Assembly: GCA_021399445.1 (NCBI GenBank)
Contig: JAJTUQ010000006.1
Location: 2,418,001 to 2,482,000 of the forward strand
DNA: 64,000 nt
Direction: 5' to 3'
Source of the DNA: Xylogone sp. PMI_703
Lineage: Eukaryota > Ascomycota > Leotiomycetes
Positions within the stretch are counted from its first letter, which is position 1. The number at the start of each line of letters is the position of its first letter. Of this stretch, positions 34,435 through 43,869 are shown one piece after another. The position numbers and the translations under genes are program-made. Under the pieces are notes generated by a model. It did not search any database. It saw nothing but the letters and a program-made list of their open reading frames with translations, and was not told where the DNA came from.

Positions 34435-35669
34435 ATGTCACGATATCTAGAAGCATCAGATGACCCTGATAGGAATGTTTTGCTTTACGATGACCATGGA
34501 AGGATAGTTGGAGGTTGGTAATGACCACATCTCAAATGCGAATGGGTGAACAAATGACTAAATTGGAGTTTCACAGGGTTGTGGATCAGAGATCATGACT
34601 GGTACATCACATGGAGGATGCTCTACTGGTATTGTGATATGATCTTCATACTCCCTGGTATATGATCAGTGGGCCATATTCAGTCTCGCCAGTGATGGCT
34701 CCACGGATCAAGCGCTTCAGCGAGAGGGTAGTATACTCTTGCCTGGCAACTACATCATTCTAAGACCCGGTAAGTAGTATAAAGCCCACAGCCGATGAGA
34801 CTCCACACGAGTACCAGACTCGAAGCACAGAGGTTGAGTTTGGTGGAGCCCGTCACTACAAAGCGAAAACCGATGGGTATATAAAGTACCGGGAAGATTA
34901 CTCAGAATCTCTAACGGTATAGATCGGAGTACACTCACAGTCAATCTATCCACCGAAAGAGTTCCACGCCGAGTACTCTCAGGCTCAAGTTCCCAAACTC
35001 AAAGCCCCGGAAGAGTGGTAAGTTCGAAATATCAGAGATAAGCACAACCGGGATAACTAAATTTACATAGGAAAAGATGTTCCGGGAAGGACTCAGGGAA
35101 AGAGACCAAGTCTGCGCAATCAGCGGCGAGGACTTCCGCGTACGAGGCAACCGTTTCCATAATCTTGAAGCAGCTCATATATATCCCGTAGCACTTGTAG
35201 AAGAGTGGAATCAACAAGGATATAGGAGATGGATTACGGATACCAGTCCGTCAACTGATATCGGGAAATCGAAGCTGTATTCACTGCAGAATGGTCTTCT
35301 TCTCTCATTGAATATCCACGGTAGCTGGGATATTTTCGCCATTGGGGTTGACCCTGATGTACGTTTTCTCCCCTTTCAGTCTTGATTCTCTCACCTCCTT
35401 GAAAACATACATTCTTTTTTCAGGAATAGATTTCTGAGTACTTACAGGATGGGTTCAAAGTCATCTGCTTCAATGAAGACAGCTCATACGTTGGGAACCG
35501 GCGTCTGGGAAGCACTATTAACTGTAGTGATCCAAACCACAGAGTTAGCCCAGGTGTCCTTCGTTGGCACTTTAGAATGTGCGTACTTCGAAATATGAGA
35601 GGCGACGTATGCACGCCTCCATGGGAATATGATCTGGGACCAGATGATATCGGAGAGATCCCTAATTAA
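34435..35669 (+). pseudogene. HNH-type nuclease-like gene with damaged 5' half
   Basis: Resembles the fungal proteins carrying an HNH_2-type domain. The 3' half reads cleanly: exon from about 35071 with RERDQVCAISGEDF (first Cys of the zinc ribbon), LEAAHIYPVAL (the AH-x-P core of HNH), and LQNGLLLSLNIHGSWDIFAI (LxNGLxL-hxxF signature). A GTACGT...TTACAG intron (35359-35450) joins it to DGFKVICFNEDS and VLRWHFRMCVL, with a stop at 35669. The 5' half, from ATG 34435 (SRYLEASDDPDRNVLLYDD), is legible but in three different frames: VYDQWAIFSLASDGSTDQAL, then HEYQTRSTEVEFGG, then ISNGIDRSTLTVNLS. At least two shifts cannot be mended by introns with good borders. Could be a functional gene if several unusual introns were used; decay is likelier. 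Confidence 0.5.
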
Positions 35670-36540
35670 CCGGACGCTGGGGAGAGAATGGAAGTGGAGC
35701 TGTTTAGTCGTCTGGGCTCTCTGGTTGCATGATATAACTGGTATACCACGCCAGATCATTTTTCAACAACCTCTTAGAACAGATACTGAAGGCTCTGCGT
35801 ACAAGGAGCTGGCCAGGTGTCACCAAGAGAGGGTGGCAGTAGTCTATTGATTTGGCGGCATACATTGGCTCAAGATATAGACATTGTGCATGGCAATTGC
35901 AGTCATGTAGTCCATTGTGATGCCACCGGTAATGATAGTGCTACTGGCAAAATGTTGATCTTGGCACTCTGGATATCGCAGGTGCAGAATACAAATCCTT
36001 AGAGGTGGTGAGAACTCGGTGGTTGCTAGGCGGGATATACCTTTAACATGACGACAGCGACAAGAATAGTCATATGGTATGCGGCAAGAAGATCAACTAG
36101 CTGATTGAGAATCCTTCGACTAGCTGCTGTATACCAAGAATGATGAGAGCTTCTATGCCATCTTAGGGAGTGCCAATGGCGCAAGTTCTATGCGTCTACT
36201 TATAAATCACAAGCAATCTACAAGTTCAACAAAAGGCTTGCGTTTATCCACAACTGATATCTGCTCTGGTATTGACCAAACAGCATCTCACACACCTCTT
36301 TCTTCTATCAGCTGACCGTGGCCTGTTAGTTGTATGGTCCACCGGAGCCTCGGCAACGGGGGCGTCCAGTGTGGAAGATGTATTGGCCTAGGAACAGGAA
36401 CCAGCTGTGCTGGCGTGAGTAGCCCAGGAAGGCGGCGATTCGGGACCTCGAATCTTCATAAACGCCAAAGCGTAGAGGTAGCCACAGGGGAGTTGTAGGC
36501 ACTGCTAAAGTGTATATCGATAGTTTCAGCATCAACATGA
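35670..36540. other. No gene recognised, probable repeat debris
   Basis: No open frame of note. Adjoins the gypsy integrase scrap and may be the rest of that element, degraded beyond recognition. Confidence 0.3.
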
Positions 36541-36790
36541 GTGCTGAATCAGTGGGCGGACAAGATTATGGAGAAGCTTTTAGATCTGGATTGGGGCATA
36601 CAAAGTGATTCTCAGCGACGGAGGTCCCAAATTCGTTTGCGGTGTTTGGAAAAGCGTATTCACGAACATTGGTACTCGACTCTTATCCTCGACAGCTCAC
36701 CACCCATAGACGGATGGACTACGCGAGAGGACAATTCAGACGGTTTAAACGGTATTGAGGTTCACATACGGATCCTAGTGAATGGCGTCC
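36541..36790 (+). mobile_element. Ty3/gypsy integrase remnant
   Basis: Reads QWADKIMEKLLDLDWGI in one frame, then shifts to KVILSDGGPKFVCGVWKSVF and STAHHP*TDGLRERTIQTV in another. This is the order of the gypsy integrase core (IxSDRGxxF...LxxSTAYHPQTDGQxERxNxTV). The expected Gln of HPQTDG is TAG, consistent with C-to-T change. LTRs, reverse transcriptase and gag were not found, so only a fragment remains. Adjacent lysine-rich sequence to about 37050 could be the integrase tail. Confidence 0.6.
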
Positions 36791-38024
36791 TCACGGACTA
36801 AGATTTGATTTACTTTGACTCGGCACCTGCTCTGGCGTCCGCAGACGTATGCGTCTCAGGGGAAGCGAAGGAAAAGACGAAAAAGGAGAGGAAGGTGGGA
36901 AGACTGAAAAAGTGAAGAAGAAGGGATGGTCATGTAAGCCACTTACACGGGACCCGACTAACAGATGGGGGACACTGGCTCAGTATTATCTCACAAATAC
37001 CTCATACAGTCAATACAGTAGTCTGAAGTCAGCATCACACAGAAGAGGCGCCTAACAAAGTGGTGTATGGCTTCACGTCAGATTAACCCACGAGACTCTC
37101 ATAGGAGAACGTCACAATGCGATTCTCAATAAGCCAGAAAGAAGTTTTTCACTCGTACATTTTGGCGATGCAATGATCTGAGGGAGGTAGTTCAGATCCG
37201 TGCGCCAGAAGCGCTGTATCCCAATAAACCTGGAGGAGTTATTCACTAGAGTCAAGACCTTCAATACAGAATCCCGTAACGTCTATAAATTCGCTGATCT
37301 AGATGAACCTCCACGCGATACCAAAACTTTAAGACAAACGTCTGCGCCGAAGACTACTGGTACACTGGAAATTTCGCTCTATATTATCTGGGCCAGGGAC
37401 AGGAATGGCAACAGGAACAATAACAGCAGCAGAAGCAGGAGCGGCAACTGCAACAGGAATGGCAACAACAGCAGGAGCAGTAAATGCCCAGTTCTCTAGA
37501 AATATATTATACGACTGGTTAATTCTGGCTTGCTCTTCTCCTCGGAGGATCATTGGAGTCATGCCCCGTTAATCTTTTAATCGAAGTATTAACTAGTGTA
37601 CTGTGTTCTAAATGCTCAGACTGAGTTCCCTGTTCATGGAATACATTTTCTCGTCACTGGAATAAGTGAATTCATATTGCGCCGATCAAAAGCTATACAG
37701 ATACATTTCTAGTAAAAAGGTAAAACATGTAATTGTGAATAATTCAATACCATGTAGAGAATCCGATTAAATGAAATGAATATCACATAATCCAATATTG
37801 TGAATATATGTAACTATGATTGGTCCGCGATGATCCAGGATCTCCTCGTTCATATACGCTCGAACCACACACATCACTTCTCTACCACGTGATGCCCCAC
37901 GATGTCCACGTAGACTTTGCAATAACACTCTGATAAACCATAAAGGAGAATATACAGAAGAACAGAAAAACAGAATAAAAGAAACCAAAACCAAAAACAA
38001 GACCGGACAAGAGGAGACAAAAAG
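36791..38024. other. No gene recognised; glutamine/alanine-type simple region
   Basis: Degraded sequence. At about 37390-37490 a GCAACAGGA/AGCAG-type imperfect trinucleotide-rich tract (about 100 bases) would code poly-Gln-rich peptide on one strand and Ala/Val-rich on the other. The last 150 bases are the leader of RIB7. Confidence 0.35.
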
Positions 38025-38912
38025 ATGCCCGAATCTCTCCCCCCAGACACCCTCCACTTCCCACCAGCCCAGCAACTCCTCCTAGATCCTCACCTTCCAC
38101 CTCAACCCAAACCCAAATCCCAAGATCAGACTCAAAATCAAGATCAAAATGCAGCATCCAAGACCTCCCCACCAGAATACCCCTTCACAACCCTCACCTT
38201 CGCCACCTCCCTCGACTCCTCCCTCTCCCTCTCGCCCGGAACCCAAACCCTCCTCTCGGGTCCAGCCTCAAAGAGCATGACGCACTACCTCCGCTCCCGC
38301 CACGACGCGATCCTCATCGGCGTCGGCACCGCCGTGGCGGATGATCCGGGGCTGAACTGTCGGATTGCTGGTGTCGCCGGCTACGGCGCTGCTGCTGGAG
38401 ATGAGCTCTTCGGCCAGCCCCGGCCGGTGGTCCTGGATCCACGGGGTCGATGGGGGTTTAGTTCGCGCAGCAGGGTGTTCCGGACCGCTGCGGAGGGGCG
38501 AGGGAGGGGGCCTTGGATCGTGTGCTTTGAGGGGGTGCAGGTAGGGGAGGAGAAGAGGAGGGATTTGGAAGCCGTTGGGGGGAAGGTTATCTTTGTGGAG
38601 AAGAGGGAAGGGAGGGAGAGGATGGAGTGGAGGGATGTGCTCAAGGCGCTGAAGAGGGAAGGGATTCAGAGCGTTATGGTTGAGGGTGGTGGGGAGGTGA
38701 TTAATTCGTTGCTGGGTGAGGAGAATCTGGAGCTTGTGGATTCGGTGATTGTTACGCTTGCGCCTACGTGGTTGGGACGGGGAGGCGTGGTGGTTTCGCC
38801 GCCGAGGAGGACGGATGGGGAGGGGAAGGCTGTTGCGGCGGTGAGGCTTGGGGAGGTGGAGTGGCTTCCTCTGGGGGAGGATGTGGTGCTTTGTGGGAAG
38901 GTTAGGAGGTGA
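38025..38912 (+). CDS. rib7: 2,5-diamino-6-ribosylamino-pyrimidinone phosphate reductase, 295 aa
   Basis: Riboflavin synthesis, NADPH-dependent reduction of the ribosyl side chain (yeast RIB7; RibD C-terminal fold). Single exon. After a Pro/Gln-rich N-terminus, TLTFATSLDSSLSL starts the fold; SMTHYLRSRHDAILIGVGTAVADDPGLNCR is the nucleotide/substrate loop; RPVVLDPRGRWGF and IQSVMVEGGGEVINSLL are family signatures; DSVIVTLAPTWLGRGGVVV closes the domain. Much higher G+C than the flanks, with strong codon bias in the third position, marking it off from the decayed sequence upstream. Confidence 0.9.
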   Translation: MPESLPPDTLHFPPAQQLLLDPHLPPQPKPKSQDQTQNQDQNAASKTSPPEYPFTTLTFATSLDSSLSLSPGTQTLLSGPASKSMTHYLRSRHDAILIGVGTAVADDPGLNCRIAGVAGYGAAAGDELFGQPRPVVLDPRGRWGFSSRSRVFRTAAEGRGRGPWIVCFEGVQVGEEKRRDLEAVGGKVIFVEKREGRERMEWRDVLKALKREGIQSVMVEGGGEVINSLLGEENLELVDSVIVTLAPTWLGRGGVVVSPPRRTDGEGKAVAAVRLGEVEWLPLGEDVVLCGKVRR

Positions 38913-39130
38913 TGCTTTAGGTTTAAATGAAAAGAAAGGGCTTCAAAAGTATATGTCTTTTGCGTTGGGATACTGTGAAAGAGTAAAAGGGGTCATAGAG
39001 GAGTACGAGATCGACTTTAGTTTGCTAGTATTGAGTGCTGAACTTCAGCTGTATTATGCCTCTGGTTCGTTCCATTTCACATCAAGTATGCAGCATAGGG
39101 GACTTAATATGTGTGGAATATATATAATAT

Positions 39131-40751
39131 CTATATGACCTTCTCTCCGCTAACGACAAACACAGCGCTTCCGCTACCAGGTTTGCTAACTACCACAGCT
39201 GCTTCCCTTTGTTGCTCAGTCAAATCCACCTTGCTATAATACTCCTTTTCCCAAGCTTGCTTCACAGCGTCAACCTTATCAGCCGGTACCAAGTGAACAC
39301 TGCAGCCACCCCATCCGGCACCCGTCAAACGGGAACCGTAACTCCCTGCTTTCCGTGCAATTGTACACAGCTCATCCAGTTCAGGGCAGCTGCACTCATA
39401 CAGATCCCTGCAGCTATCCTGGGTGGCATTCATCAAGTCTCCTAAAGCACGGTTGTAGGACTCGGTACTCGAACCCGCATCTTTGTCTAGCTGTGCGGAT
39501 GGATTCTCCAAAAGATCCATAAACTGGAGCACTCGAAGTGCTTCTTCGTAGACATGGAGAGCTCGTTGTCTGAGCTTGAAATGCGTAGCCCGAACCGGGA
39601 AGGTAGATGTAAAGCGCTTATTCAGTTCATCCACTGACAGACCGATCACACCAGCAATCTCCTCACGAGTGTATCCTTCCTCCTTGGTTAGTGTAGATTT
39701 GGTCAGTTCGATCAACTCGCTCAGCTGTTCTGAGAGAGACTTGTTAGATTTGGCAAGATACGAGTTATGGAATCCCCGAAGAGAGACTTTCAATGGACTG
39801 GCATCCGTTTGGAGAGCGCCTGCACTTTTATTTACGGCAGCCTGGAGGTAAGCAGCTGCCAAAGTACATTCTACCACACGAAGATTGTAACAGACTGGTC
39901 CTGTAACCTGCTTATCGGATGCGACGAATGACTGTGCGATGACAAAGGAGAGTTCTGGTTCGGTTTTGGGGAAAGAGACAGAGCGAGCGGTTAAACTAGG
40001 CACAAACGATACGTAGAGTGCGCTGCCACGGAGAGAGAAAACTGATGCAGACTGATCCATTCTACGACATATTAGCACTGATCGCTGGGGACATGGGATT
40101 CTGAACGTACCCTCCGGAATTGACACCGACTGCTCGCTCACTCACGATAGCCAACTCGGTCAATTCGGTCTTGTCCACAACCTCTTCCCCATTGGCGTAC
40201 ATGACGGCCAGCGCGCTTGAGCTGACGAAAGCTGCGCTGCTGCTCAATCCACCACCAGCTGGCACGGTTCCATCCATGAGGATCTCCATGCTCTTGGGCC
40301 TGAAGTCATTGCCATGTTTCTTCCGCAGCAGCTCCAGTGCTCCTCTTAACCCTGACTTGAAATAGTTGGTCCACTCGTGAACGCGAGCATCAATTTCGAC
40401 CTCATCGTACGGGATGTCGAATTCATGGGGAGGGAATCTGTCGCTGATGACGTTTGCAACGCGGATCTTGTATGTTTTAGCCGCAGGATCCTTCTGGGTA
40501 TCAACAGATGTGGAGACTGCCAGCAGTGCATCTGCCGTAATTGCCATGGGAAGGACGGAGTAGAGGGAGTAGTCGATGTGCTCGCCGATGATGTTCACGC
40601 GACCCGGGGATCGGGCGACAAAGTCAGCGTCATGGCCGTAGCGGGCCTTGAATTGCTTCAGGAGGGATTGCCATCTCTCGGTCTGCACTGGGATTGCGTC
40701 TTCGGTGTAGATATCCTTGAGAGAATGGGCAACTGGAACGCTGCCGGCCAT
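39131..40751 (-). CDS. gal1: Galactokinase, 523 aa
   Basis: Phosphorylates galactose (Leloir pathway), GHMP kinase family. Exon 1 40111-40751, intron 40062-40110 (GTACGT...TAG, 49 nt), exon 2 39131-40061; 524 codons in frame. Motifs: galactokinase signature SPGRVNIIGEHIDY near 50, GHMP ATP loop VPAGGGLSSSAAFV near 165, and C-terminal GSRLTGAGWGGCSVHLV. The joined reading across the intron gives VGVNSGGMDQSASV, the conserved GGxMDQ block, which confirms the splice. No yeast Gal3-type deletion in the ATP loop, so enzymatic activity is expected. Confidence 0.95.
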
Positions 40752-41418
40752 GGTGGTGAAGTCGGCCTTCCCTGACGAGCCTGGGTGAAGGTGCGAGCAC
40801 TGAGGGGCTGGCGGGGTACAATTTTATTATGGCTATTGGAGCTTCACTTGTAGCAGAGACTTCTGTACAGAACAATACAAGTAACAGAAGAGGTCTTGAA
40901 AATAAGTAAAAGAAGCAAAGAGAGAAAAGAAAGGCAGATAGAAGGGTAGAAGATCAAAGTAAAAATGTCACGCTCCAAAAAAAAGCTGGTGATGGTCAGG
41001 CACAAGGCCAAGGGGTTCGCAGCTTGCTTTCCAGAGCTGGTTGTGCCCCGCCAAATCCCCCCCCCATTGGGCTGGAGGGCGGGATTGGCGAGTAGTGATT
41101 GGAGCGCATGGCAACAGCAGCTGGTTACTCTGTTCAGACGAGAAACCCCCCGAGATCCGCGCGAGGCAAGAGTCGCCGGATATCGACGCGGAAGCAGCTG
41201 AAGTAGTAGAAAGTGGACAAGGCTTTACTATCTTTGGAAGATAGAAATATCAAATGCGTCCTGAACAGGGAATTATTAAAAAAGCTGTCTCTATAGTATT
41301 GTACTGTACAGAGTACTTTGTAAGAATATTTGCGCTGGGTACAAAGTTTTTGAGGGGGAAGGAGGGGTAAAGCACCCTTATGACTCCAAATAAGCCGCAG
41401 TGGAATCAAACATGCCAA
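40752..41418. other. Intergenic, galactokinase promoter and tRNA upstream flank
   Basis: About 670 bases. Short plus-strand frames 40965-41244 have no features. CCAAA immediately before position 41419 could serve as a Pol III start (CAA). Confidence 0.35.
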
Positions 41419-41425
41419 ACTCCAG

Positions 41426-41492
41426 TGACGCGTAAGTTTCACCCCTTGCAGATTCGTCACTGCCTATGAATGAAAATCAGAGGCTAATCGTT
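41426..41492 (+). other. Insert between acceptor strand and D-arm of the tRNA
   Basis: 67 nt that separate ACTCCAG from TGGCAGAG; TG is present at both edges, so the exact border is ambiguous by 2 nt. It lacks GT-AG borders at the positions needed. It forms a perfect 8-bp inverted repeat using the last exon bases: CAGTGACG (41423-41430) with CGTCACTG (41454-41461), then GCCT/AGGC. Whether it is an intron or a simple disruption is unknown. Confidence 0.35.
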
Positions 41493-41522
41493 TGGCAGAG
41501 TGGTTAGCGTGTCGTTCTTATA

Positions 41523-41569
41523 TTGATTCGGGGCAACCTGATTAATATGAATTCTTTCATCTTCGAGAG
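41523..41569 (+). other. Canonical anticodon-loop intron of tRNA-Ile(UAU)
   Basis: 47 nt inserted after position 37, where all standard eukaryotic nuclear tRNA introns sit. tRNA-Ile(UAU) carries an intron at this site in yeast too. Intron bases AATATG can pair with the TATATT around the anticodon, as expected for the endonuclease substrate. Confidence 0.6.
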
Positions 41570-41584
41570 ATGCGAAAGTCGTGG

Positions 41585-41638
41585 GTACGTTTATACACTT
41601 ACTCTACAATACTTGACACGTACTAACAATCCACTCAG
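41585..41638 (+). other. Spliceosomal-type intron inside a tRNA T-arm
   Basis: 54 nt with donor GTACGT, branch TACTAAC (41621-41627), and acceptor CAG 12 nt after the branch A: a textbook fungal mRNA intron. Exact removal joins GTGG to GTTCGACACCCAC and restores a perfect T-arm. Its last G supplies the first G of the B box, so the internal Pol III promoter survives in the DNA. Confidence 0.6.
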
Positions 41639-41671
41639 GTTCGACACCCACCTGGAGTATAATCCAACCAA

Positions 41672-41679
41672 TTTTTTTT
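41672..41679 (+). terminator. Pol III terminator (T8)
   Basis: Eight T residues 13 bases after the discriminator base, the normal place and form of a Pol III stop. Confidence 0.7.
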
Positions 41680-42141
41680 GCCTTTTCTTTTCTTTTCTTT
41701 AATAGTGAGTCAGGTAAATATCGACAGCAACAATCATTGGGAGTTCAAACAGATTGGTGTTTATTTATTTTTCCTACATGTTTGTCTATATCTGGGACAA
41801 TAGCTATGCCTGTAGAGTTTGGATGAATTGCTCTGCGCCCTAGTCTGGATACTTGATCTCCAGACTTTCATAGGCTCGCTTTCCTTTCCTCTATGTGCTA
41901 GAAATTATAATACTAGTCCGAAACTACGCTCAAGGCTTTCAAAACTCCTCGATGCGCTGGCACATGACTGTTGCGAGGAGCATTGCGATCACTTGGCAGG
42001 TGTCGAGTCCAATCATCAACCGGAGAGATGTGCAAGTCACATTTTGCGGTCTTCCATTGTACGCCTGGATAAGCTTGGAATAATTCGAGTTGTTTTCCGC
42101 TTGGGTGTTGTGCCATGATCCGTAAAGGTTGAACAATATTC
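41680..42141. other. No gene recognised
   Basis: Start of the decayed region beyond the tRNA. Overlapping short frames on both strands, none convincing. Confidence 0.3.
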
Positions 42142-42747
42142 TTATCTCAGTTTAATTTTAGTTTTCAACACCGTTAAGGTGTCCTTCAGTGGAACTATCT
42201 GCTCATTAAAACTTGAGATTCCTTCTGGCAGTTCCTCCGTTATCAGATCCCACTTGTCAAGAACTATGGTCCGCTCAAGGTAACGAGGATCATCCGTAGT
42301 AGCACGGATTATGTGGTGAGTAAATATAACATAGGGTAGTATAGGTCAAAGGGAGCAAGACCATAGTTCAGAAGAGCTGACTATGGTGCCGCTCAACGGG
42401 TGGAATATCGCTCCCGGAGAATCAAAGCTTGCCCACTTTGACTCATGTTTGTTAACCTCGTTGGTAAAGTCCTCTGAACTGCAACCCGAGTTTCTCAGTT
42501 GCGCCTTGAACTTTCGGTATGTATACCTCGTCATCCCCTCTATCCTACGGTTGGTCTTGAAACATAGTATATGGGTGGAGTCTCCATCACTAATAGCAGC
42601 AAGACGGTGTAAGACCCACTGCATTTCTAATAGCTCTCTGCTTGGAAGTGGTCTCTTTTCTGGATCACCCGTGGTACGGTGATTGACGCGCAGAATATGA
42701 TCTCCCGAACACAAGACTTCATTCGAATTTATTGTCAAGTCTGACAT
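42142..42747 (-). pseudogene. Decayed minus-strand gene fragments
   Basis: The minus strand reads a 133-codon frame (42346-42747) with RPLPSRELLEMQWVLHRLAAI, which resembles the C-terminal tail of fungal HNH-type proteins, and YTYRKFKAQLRNSGCSSEDF. A second frame, 42142-42318, reads TTDDPRYLERTIVLDKWDLI with a natural stop. The two are not joined by good splice sites. Both look like once-translated sequence. No function assigned. Confidence 0.35.
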
Positions 42748-43869
42748 TATTCACACCATTAGTGATTGCTGGAAGTTTAAGTATCTACTCTACCAAATCC
42801 CTAAAGGCTAGAACAGACCTCAAGTCTTGTTCATCTGATCTGCTTGGACACGTCCTGTGTTGGGTAACAACATGATGACCATTGCTGTGATTCACACGAA
42901 CCTTGCTTCAGCCAAAAGAGCTGGACCAGAGGGGGAGGAGCTTGGCTTGTCCGCTCCTCACCCTCTGGTCCAGCTCAATGAGCATCGCCCCAAACGTCGA
43001 AATTCCCGGGAACCCCCCAAATAAGTCTTAATAGGTTGCGAAGTTTCATTTTGAAATTGTGGACAGGTATCCGTCATCTTATGCTTATTATCGTCGGACG
43101 GATTGCTAATTCCAGAGAACATTTCGGCTGCTAAAGCTTGCTGTTCGGTGTGATCGTCTTATTTGAGTAGAGAGACTTGTGATGTATTGCAAGCTCATTG
43201 GAGCCGGAGACAGATGTAATGTCCAAAACACTGGATTGCGGCTCGAAGCCTAAGAAGCACCCAAATAAGACCTTTTGTCTTGAATTTTCCTGCTCGATCT
43301 AAGCCGAAATTGATAAAATGGTCCAACAGATTGAGCATACTCTCGGGTTTGTCTGTATTTGCCCCTTTTCGAAGTGGACACGACTGAGCCACTTGATGCT
43401 CGTTCTTGTTTTCACGTTTCCCCGGTAGTATGCTTGAAGGGGGAGGCGTGCCATCGAATGATCACTTCTTGATCACAAAGCGTGCGACTCGGATCAGTGC
43501 CTATAGTTGGGAGAAGTCCAGTTCCAGAGAGATTGGGTACGAGTTGGGCCCACACTGTAACTTTGCTCCTCATATGGCATGGCTTGAGATGAGCGATGTG
43601 AATGCATATTTAGTATCCCGGATTCACCTTCATTTCTGGTGAACCATTCTTTTATACCATACTGCACGTATGCAAGCGTGACTATCAATTGATTTTTCTG
43701 GGTAGATTCCATCTTTCTGAATTCCTCTAGATAAGCTCTAGCTGCTGGCCAGAGGACCACCATTAGCACAAGCATGCTCTAGGCAGCTGTAATTAGTAAG
43801 TATAGGTTCTATATCAGGGACTAGGGCATACAGACGTTGTGTGAATCTAGTATTGGGGTTTCTGTAAGA
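42748..43869. other. No gene recognised
   Basis: Degraded sequence with short frames only (for example 43494-43775 minus and 43406-43642 plus). At 42915-42975 an imperfect inverted repeat (AGCTGGACCAGAGGG ... CCCTCTGGTCCAGCT) forms a long hairpin. Confidence 0.35.
42918..42976. repeat. 15-bp perfect inverted repeat (hairpin)
   Basis: AGCTGGACCAGAGGG at 42918-42932 and its exact reverse complement CCCTCTGGTCCAGCT at 42962-42976, with about 30 bases between. Could be terminal repeats of a very small element, a hairpin RNA, or an accidental inverted duplication. Confidence 0.5.

Larger units (their letters stand above)
41419..41659 (+). tRNA. tRNA-Ile(UAU)-like gene interrupted at three places
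   Basis: Pieces in order: 5' acceptor strand ACTCCAG (41419-41425); A box/D-arm TGGCAGAGTGG (41493-41503); anticodon arm with loop CTTATA and anticodon TAT at 41519-41521; canonical intron 41523-41569 whose AATATG can pair with the anticodon region; rest of anticodon stem TGCGA and variable AAGTC (41571-41580); T-arm GTGG / G + TTCGACA + CCCAC split by 41585-41638; 3' acceptor CTGGAGT and discriminator A (41652-41659). B box GGTTCGACACC at 41638-41648; T8 terminator follows. Removing the three inserts leaves 73 nt with a perfect 7-bp acceptor and 5-bp T stem. Weak points: a T-T mismatch closing the anticodon loop (31/39) and two mismatches in the D stem. Without splicing of the outer two inserts it cannot fold as a tRNA, so it is either an unusual active gene or a pseudogene. 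Confidence 0.6.

Noticed and set aside
37329..37562. Ala/Val-rich minus-strand frame resembling a secreted or membrane peptide
   Set aside because: It is the complement of an imperfect CAG/GCAACA-type repeat tract; composition is explained by the repeat.
41426..41492. Reading the 5' tRNA insert as a second GT-AG spliceosomal intron (GTAAGT at 41432 with CAG or TCAG acceptors)
   Set aside because: No combination of these borders rejoins the acceptor strand to the D-arm.
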